This document shows positions 31,936 to 35,757 of a stretch of 35,757 nucleotides of DNA, piece after piece (positions within the stretch are counted from its first letter, which is position 1; every line of letters begins with the position of its first letter). Under the pieces are notes generated by a model. The model made no database searches, was not told the DNA's origin, and saw nothing but the letters and a program-made list of their open reading frames with translations. Made by a program: the position numbers and the translations under genes. The stretch comes from an uncultured Acidiferrobacteraceae bacterium (GTDB taxonomy: Bacteria > Pseudomonadota > Gammaproteobacteria > Acidiferrobacterales > SZUA-150). The DNA lies in NCBI GenBank assembly GCA_913009895.1, contig CAJVXY010000028.1:1-35757 (forward strand). Direction: 5' to 3'.

Positions 31936-32592
31936 TTATGATTTAAGGTCACATTCATCAAAAATACTCTCCACCAATAGCTTTAGCAGTTTTGTAGGCC
32001 ATGGCGGTTTTGATTCTTTTCTGACAGTCAAATAACCGAACCGAATCAATGTCTGAATAGAATACATTTTTAAGGGGCTATCAGGTTGCGTGAGCGCAGA
32101 AATTTGACTTAATTGATTTCTAAGCCCCGAATTACCAACTTTTTCAGTTATATATAGTTGTTTAAGAAGCTCAATATCAGACAACTTTAATTCTCTGGCT
32201 GACCGTATGACGTGCGCACGATACTTCTCCGGTATTTTTCCAAGAAGAATTATTCTAAAGAGTTTTGCGTAAAAATCGATTTTCTGCTCTTCCTCATCCT
32301 GTACTACAAAGTTTAGGAGGGAGTAATATTCATCGAAAGAAAACTCCTTATCTTTAATTTCTTCCCAATAGTTGGGATCTCCATCACTGAGAATTTTTCG
32401 ATAAAATTTCTCCAAACGTTTATCACGCCTATCCGAGTAGAAATCACTTGCGTGCTTGAATAGAAGTTTACCTACTTTATAGGTGGACGCCCCACCAGGA
32501 ATAATTCCTGCGGCTTCTTCAGCTATAATGTCCACTAATCTAACAGCGGATTGTTTACTGCGTGCGATACTTTTTTCTTCTTCGTCACTCAT
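31936..32592 (-). CDS. Protein of unknown function, 218 aa
   Basis: The start at 32592 is chosen because the frame further upstream (to 32670) is the sequence of attC site 12. Helical, charged: 'EEEKSIARSKQSAVRLVDII', 'GGASTYKVGKLLFKHASDF', 'DKRLEKFYRKIL', 'FYAKLFRIILLGKIPEKYR'. The C-terminal third ('LSDIELLKQLYITEK', 'TLIRFGYLTVRKESKP') looks like a winged helix. It has a general similarity in layout to DUF4393-type proteins, but I cannot assign it. Cassette between sites 11 and 12. Confidence 0.65.
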   Translation of the reverse strand: MSDEEEKSIARSKQSAVRLVDIIAEEAAGIIPGGASTYKVGKLLFKHASDFYSDRRDKRLEKFYRKILSDGDPNYWEEIKDKEFSFDEYYSLLNFVVQDEEEQKIDFYAKLFRIILLGKIPEKYRAHVIRSARELKLSDIELLKQLYITEKVGNSGLRNQLSQISALTQPDSPLKMYSIQTLIRFGYLTVRKESKPPWPTKLLKLLVESIFDECDLKS

Positions 32593-32603
32593 ATCTTTTA
32601 CAA

Positions 32604-32692
32604 GGCATAACGGTTGAGCCAAGGGGCGAACAAAAACGGAGTTTTTGTGAGTCCAGCCCCGAAGGGGCAAGCCTTGGACGATTTGTTATGCC
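32604..32692 (-). repeat. attC site 12
   Basis: GGCATAAC (32604) and GTTATGCC (32685), outer arms GAGCCAAGG/GCCTTGGAC, inner CAAAAACGGAGTTTTTG and GCCCCGAAGGGGC hairpins. Confidence 0.88.
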
Positions 32693-32719
32693 GTATCGTT
32701 TTGCTTAACACGCATTTGT

Positions 32720-33388
32720 TTATGAATAATAATGCCACTCGATATTCCCTGGGTCGTTATTGTTTAACTCTTTACCTTTTTTGATGATTGAATGTCGATG
32801 TGCAGCCCCGATAAGAAATACAGTCCTTTGAAATGTATTATCTCGACTGTATTCGTATATCCGATTTATCATTTCATTCTCACGATGCGAGATCGTCGTA
32901 TTCCACCATTCGTAAAGCCCTATAATTTCAGGATCATCTATTTTTCGTATTATTTCGAAATCCTCCTCATTCAGTTCGGCTTGATCTTTAGAGTATTGAT
33001 CGCTATTGAGATATGAAAACCCAGATTTGAACACACAAGTTTGTATGTGCTCGTATTTTTGCTGATAGTGGGTAGTACTATGCAAGTCAATCATTCCAAA
33101 TAGCCGCTGAGCTTTCATATAAATGTTTTTATCTGTTATTGAAATGTCAACTGGAACGAGGTCGATATGACGATTTGCCTTATATTGAATTACTGCTTTT
33201 GGCTCTAGTTTCTCTAGATTACACGTAATGTAATAACTATCAAAATCATCTGGTGAAACCTCGAGAAAGATAACTTCAGGCTGAATGTGCTCAAGTATTT
33301 TATACAAATTTGATACATTCGCTGCTCCTTTTTCTTTATGGACTGTACAGACTAACGTAATACTTTTCATTCGATTGCTCATGCTCAT
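32720..33388 (-). CDS. TIKI/TraB-like (EreA/ChaN-type) protein, tentative, 222 aa
   Basis: The N-terminal 'ITLVCTVHKEKGAANVSNLY' with 'IQPEVIFLEVSPDDF' and the C-terminal 'TVFLIGAAHRHSIIKK' resemble the split metal-binding 'G.H' and 'Glu' motifs of the TraB/EreA/ChaN superfamily. I would want a profile search before trusting this. The middle is helical and acidic. ATG 33388 or 33370 (MKSITLV) are possible starts; neither has a strong ribosome site. Cassette between sites 12 and 13. Confidence 0.55.
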   Translation of the reverse strand: MSMSNRMKSITLVCTVHKEKGAANVSNLYKILEHIQPEVIFLEVSPDDFDSYYITCNLEKLEPKAVIQYKANRHIDLVPVDISITDKNIYMKAQRLFGMIDLHSTTHYQQKYEHIQTCVFKSGFSYLNSDQYSKDQAELNEEDFEIIRKIDDPEIIGLYEWWNTTISHRENEMINRIYEYSRDNTFQRTVFLIGAAHRHSIIKKGKELNNNDPGNIEWHYYS

Positions 33389-33394
33389 TAAAGG

Positions 33395-33467
33395 GCATAA
33401 CGTATTAGACGACGTGTTGTATAACGCTCTGATTCGGGGTATTAGACAGCGCGTCGCCTAGTTCAGA
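33395..33467 (-). repeat. attC site 13
   Basis: GCATAAC (33395) to GTTCAGA (33461), arms TAGACGACG and CGTCGCCTA. Its inner part is shared with site 2. Confidence 0.65.
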
Positions 33468-33519
33468 AAACATAGCCATTCTTAACATTTTGCCACCCAG
33501 TCACTAAAAGGGCTAGGTC

Positions 33520-33636
33520 AATACGACCGGCTGCTTACGCTGCCTGGCCGTCAATAGAGCACTCTTTTTGAGTGACCGCTCCCTGGATTGCAGTGTTACC
33601 AGGCCCACACTGACTTCTCAATACTGTAAGCGGACG
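33520..33636. repeat. Repeat shared by two ORF-poor cassettes, copy B
   Basis: Related to 27861-27978. Contains CACTC TTTTT GAGTG, a small hairpin, and ends with CTCAATACTGTAAGCGGAC. No gene is seen in 33468-33640. Confidence 0.6.
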
Positions 33637-33640
33637 TTCA

Positions 33641-33694
33641 CAATGTTAGAGGTCAAGAGTTCCTTCAGGCGCCATATGAGCTTACCTGTTATAC
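33641..33694 (-). repeat. attC site 14
   Basis: GTTAGAGGTCAAG and CTTACCTGTTATAC form the ends, inner GGCGCC. The stop of the 33682 gene lies inside it. Confidence 0.6.
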
Positions 33695-34080
33695 GCATAG
33701 ATTTTTAGATTATCGACACAAATCCCCATTGGATTAATGCTACTAGATAACTGCCCCATTAGTTCTTTATTTGTTGGTTCGGTAAATACAGTCTCAATAG
33801 TATTTATATATGCAACAATATGCCGAGCCGTGCCCTTAAGCCAAGCCTCTATGAGGGTTTTTAAAAAAAACCGATCATGATTCTTCATTTCTTTATAGAA
33901 CAAAGGTTCGTTGCATATGCTCCAATTGTATTTACTGTAAATTGACAACTTCTTTCCTGTATTTAATTGAACCTGAAACTCACCAGTTGTATGAGGATAT
34001 TGCTTTCCAGGTATTGCACTCATGCTTTCTCCATGCACCAAAAGTGGAAGCAACAGCAATAACCACAAATATTGTTTCAT
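33682..34080 (-). CDS. Secreted protein of unknown function, 132 aa
   Basis: Signal peptide 'KQYLWLLLLLPLLVHGES'. Two cysteines ('WSICNEPLFY' and 'MGICVDNLK') could pair in the periplasm. 'FFLKTLIEAWLKGTARHIVAYI' is a helical stretch. AGGAA precedes the ATG by about 10 bases. The last codons run into attC site 14. Right-most complete cassette gene. Family not recognised. Confidence 0.7.
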   Translation of the reverse strand: MKQYLWLLLLLPLLVHGESMSAIPGKQYPHTTGEFQVQLNTGKKLSIYSKYNWSICNEPLFYKEMKNHDRFFLKTLIEAWLKGTARHIVAYINTIETVFTEPTNKELMGQLSSSINPMGICVDNLKIYAYNR

Positions 34081-34120
34081 AGTAGTAATTTCCTAACTAA
34101 TATTTCTTTAAAAACAAATA

Positions 34121-34164
34121 TTACTGAACGTCCGCTTTATACTGAAAGCGGACGGTCAGTAATG
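34121..34164. repeat. 19-bp inverted repeat upstream of the 33682 gene
   Basis: ATTACTGAACGTCCGCTTT (34121-34139) and its complement (34146-34164), one mismatch, 6-base loop. The right arm continues the AAGCGGACGGTCAGTAAT word also found at 29534-29551. Confidence 0.65.
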
Positions 34165-34212
34165 TTTAAACCAAGTGGCGGTTTACAGTCCAATTAGGTG
34201 ACTTGTTATGTG
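34161..34212 (-). repeat. attC site 15
   Basis: TAATGTTTAAAC (34161) to GTTATGT (34206), arms CCAAGTGGC and GGTGACTTG. It is the right-most attC; 34213-34315 holds nothing recognised. Confidence 0.7.
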
Positions 34213-34315
34213 TTTAATTCTGTTGCAATGAATTTCAACTATGACTGATTCCAGGCAGGATCTCACATTAGTTAACATCAAATGTATGATCTGACCCTCA
34301 CCATTCAATATTCTC

Positions 34316-35647
34316 TTATTGAGTTACCATATATACTTGTTCCGCTAGCTCAAGATACCGGCAATGGGCATTGGCAAGCTGCATCTGCCTTGGCGTCCTA
34401 CATTCTGCTTCAAAGACCTGTGGTGACGCGACGAGTATCGTTAGACACTGGGCACGCGAGATGGCCACGTTAAGTCGGTTGGAACTATATAGAAACTCCA
34501 TACCTCTCGGTGCATCTACATGACTAGATGTCGCCATTGAATAGATTGTAATTGGAGCTTCCTGCCCCTGGAACTTATCAACAGTACCGACACGCCCTCC
34601 ATGTAAAAGCTGCTGGATTTCAAAGACCTGGGCATTGTAAGGAGCAATAATCAATATATCATTGATAGTAATTTCCTTTGTTTTGCCATCACGATCTGTC
34701 CATTTACTATCTGACCCAACAATTTCCCCAACAATTTCCTTAACCAGTCCTGCTTCTTCTAAAGAAGAGCTGGTATTTCCGGAATGATGAACCGGGACAT
34801 ATCGCAATCCCGCCCCATTAAATAGTCCACTCGACATGACCTCCTGTAATTCGCACCCCCCTTTGGAAAACAGCTTTCCTTCGTAGAATTGCTCTGAGTT
34901 AAAAGCACAAATTTCAGGATGCAACCGCCATGTCTCGGGCAAAAACAAACCTTGTTCGGGCAATATGGTTTGATGTTTTCCGATAAGATGGTCTAAGGCT
35001 GAAATCCCTGTACCATCAGGATGTGAACCTTGTGCTGGCTGTTCAAGTTGCTGGGGATCACCCAATAGAATCAAAGCAGGTGCTGCTTGCCCCACGGCCA
35101 CCACATTAGCAAGTGACATCTGTGCTGCTTCATCCACCACTAACACATCCACAGTATCTGCGGCATCGGCACGCGACCAGAGAAAGTGTGTTGCACCTGC
35201 AACCTGTACAGAACCTGTTGAAAGCGCAGTGAACACACCTTCATTTTTCTTAACAAATGACAATCTTGCCTGGTCAGGCTCCATTTCGCCAGGTTTCTGC
35301 ATACACTTGACATCGACACCCATCTCATCCGCAGCTTCAATGACGATATTAATAAGGTGGCGGATAACCTTATGGCTATTGGCCGTTATACCGACTTTCT
35401 TACCTTGTTTGACGAGAGAGCAAATCATACGCGCACCTGTATGTGATTTACCGGTGCCAGGAGGACCTTGGATCGGCAACACTCCTTTATCCAAAGTTTC
35501 AATAATGCGCAAAGCGGCGGTCAGTGTGTCTTCGTCTTTCTCCTGTATTGCTTGCCCGCTCTGATCTATGTGTGCTCGTAACAATAGATCGCGGGTACTT
35601 CGATAGGGTCCTTCACCGTCGATACCATGTTCAGCAACATATTCCCC
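34316..35647 (-). CDS. Superfamily 1 DNA/RNA helicase, C-terminal part (possibly a RecB-like nuclease/helicase of the TM0106 type)
   Basis: About 443 codons of the C-terminal part; the N-terminus is lost at the contig end. SF1 motifs in order: Walker A 'IQGPPGTGKSHTGARM', Ia 'VGITANSHKVIRHLI', II 'VDVLVVDEAAQMSL', III 'LILLGDPQQLEQPAQG', V 'VGTVDKFQGQEAPI', VI 'NRLNVAISRAQ'. The Q/GPPGTGKS and DEAA pattern fits the DNA2/Upf1-like group. The 'ITANSHKVIRHLI' stretch suggests the TM0106 family, which carries a RecB-like nuclease at the N-terminus, not visible here. It lies just outside the attC array, on the same strand. Codons before 35647 in the same frame are adapter-derived and must be ignored. 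Confidence 0.85.
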   Translation of the reverse strand, partial: GEYVAEHGIDGEGPYRSTRDLLLRAHIDQSGQAIQEKDEDTLTAALRIIETLDKGVLPIQGPPGTGKSHTGARMICSLVKQGKKVGITANSHKVIRHLINIVIEAADEMGVDVKCMQKPGEMEPDQARLSFVKKNEGVFTALSTGSVQVAGATHFLWSRADAADTVDVLVVDEAAQMSLANVVAVGQAAPALILLGDPQQLEQPAQGSHPDGTGISALDHLIGKHQTILPEQGLFLPETWRLHPEICAFNSEQFYEGKLFSKGGCELQEVMSSGLFNGAGLRYVPVHHSGNTSSSLEEAGLVKEIVGEIVGSDSKWTDRDGKTKEITINDILIIAPYNAQVFEIQQLLHGGRVGTVDKFQGQEAPITIYSMATSSHVDAPRGMEFLYSSNRLNVAISRAQCLTILVASPQVFEAECRTPRQMQLANAHCRYLELAEQVYMVTQ

Positions 35648-35757
35648 AGATCGGAAGAGCGTCGTGTAGGGAAAGAGTGTAGATCTCGGTGGTCGCCGTA
35701 TCATTAAAAAAAAAAAAAAAGAGAAAAAAAACAAAAAAAAAGAGAAAAAAGAAAAAA
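35648..35757. other. Illumina adapter and low-complexity junk, not genomic
   Basis: From 35648 the sequence is AGATCGGAAGAGCGTCGTGT and onward to 35705, the reverse complement of the TruSeq universal adapter, then A/G-rich filler from 35706 to the end. It is assembly contamination at a contig end. Confidence 0.98.

Larger units (their letters stand above)
25446..34212 (-). mobile_element. Array of integron-type gene cassettes without an integron integrase (CALIN)
   Basis: About 15 sites of 50-90 bases with attC architecture separate small genes. They have outer core boxes of the RYYYAAC...GTTRRRY type (GCATAAC, GCCTAAC, GTTAGAG, GTTATGC) and imperfect inverted arms, several with unpaired bases. 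Nearly all genes are on the minus strand with the attC just after the stop; in several (26550, 31607, 30863) the stop overlaps the R'' box. This is the layout of a cassette array read from right to left. No gene of IntI length or with its extra domain is seen, and the array would point to an attI beyond 34212, where a helicase gene is found instead. Two cassettes contain no long ORF. Confidence 0.88.

Noticed and set aside
31583..32035. 150-codon plus-strand frame across the zinc-ribbon gene and cassette junction
   Set aside because: It spans attC site 10 and site 11 and antisense to two better supported genes; no ribosome site.
32593..32670. N-terminal extension of the 31936 gene
   Set aside because: Its codons are the attC 12 hairpin, so the real start is after the site.
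25446..34212. CRISPR array
   Set aside because: The repeats differ in sequence and length, are separated by whole genes and fold as hairpins with attC boxes; there are no regular spacers.
35648..35734. Helicase N-terminus
   Set aside because: Encoded by adapter and filler sequence, not genome.

Overview
The window looks like the end of a draft contig from an aerobic gammaproteobacterium of moderate, slightly AT-rich composition. The evidence is a biotin operon of the bioF-bioH-bioC-bioD type divergent from comF, an aa3-type cytochrome c oxidase operon (coxB-coxA-small ORF-ctaG-coxC, then DUF2909, SURF1, a Sco-like gene and ctaB), TrmL, and a long array of integron-type gene cassettes. The last 110 bases (35648-35757) are not genomic: they are an Illumina adapter followed by A/G-rich junk, so the usable sequence ends at about 35647.

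Layout. (1) 1-5140, minus strand: a run of secreted proteins with DUF11-like repeats. It is headed by a 902-residue protein with a proprotein-convertase P domain and includes a small Gly/Pro-rich ORF; the last gene runs off the left edge. (2) 5834-12066: an N-terminally truncated trmL copy and the intact trmL, same strand, about 5.4 kb apart. Between them lie a lipoprotein gene, an HTH-receiver fusion regulator, a large sensor histidine kinase and a stand-alone receiver. A perfect 22-bp palindrome sits upstream of the receiver/kinase pair. (3) 12129-24321: comF, then the biotin and cytochrome oxidase operons. This block is bracketed by two copies, in inverted orientation, of a palindromic MITE-like element of about 190 bp (12907-13092 and 24322-24510). 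bioB, ctaA (heme A synthase) and sco, often found beside these genes, are not in the window. (4) 24322-25392: the second MITE copy and a RelE-type toxin/XRE antitoxin pair, followed by a decayed second copy of the 3' end of ctaB, as if the block had been inserted into the end of ctaB. (5) 25446-34212: an array of about 15 attC-like sites with small genes between them, almost all on the minus strand. No integron integrase is visible, so this is best called a CALIN (cluster of attC sites lacking the integron integrase). Cargo includes a cold-shock protein, a ParE-type TA pair, a tyrosine recombinase consisting almost only of the catalytic domain, two HEPN-like proteins, several small secreted or membrane proteins, a zinc-ribbon protein and unknowns. 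(6) 34316-35647: the C-terminal part of a superfamily 1 helicase, cut by the contig end.

How the genes work together: bioFHCD makes pimeloyl-ACP-derived biotin intermediates. The cox block makes and metallates the terminal oxidase: ctaG and the Sco-like protein for copper, ctaB for heme O, SURF1 for heme a insertion. The kinase and receiver form a translationally coupled two-component pair, and the HTH-receiver protein is a candidate output. The right third is an accessory region whose genes look like stability, stress or defence cargo.
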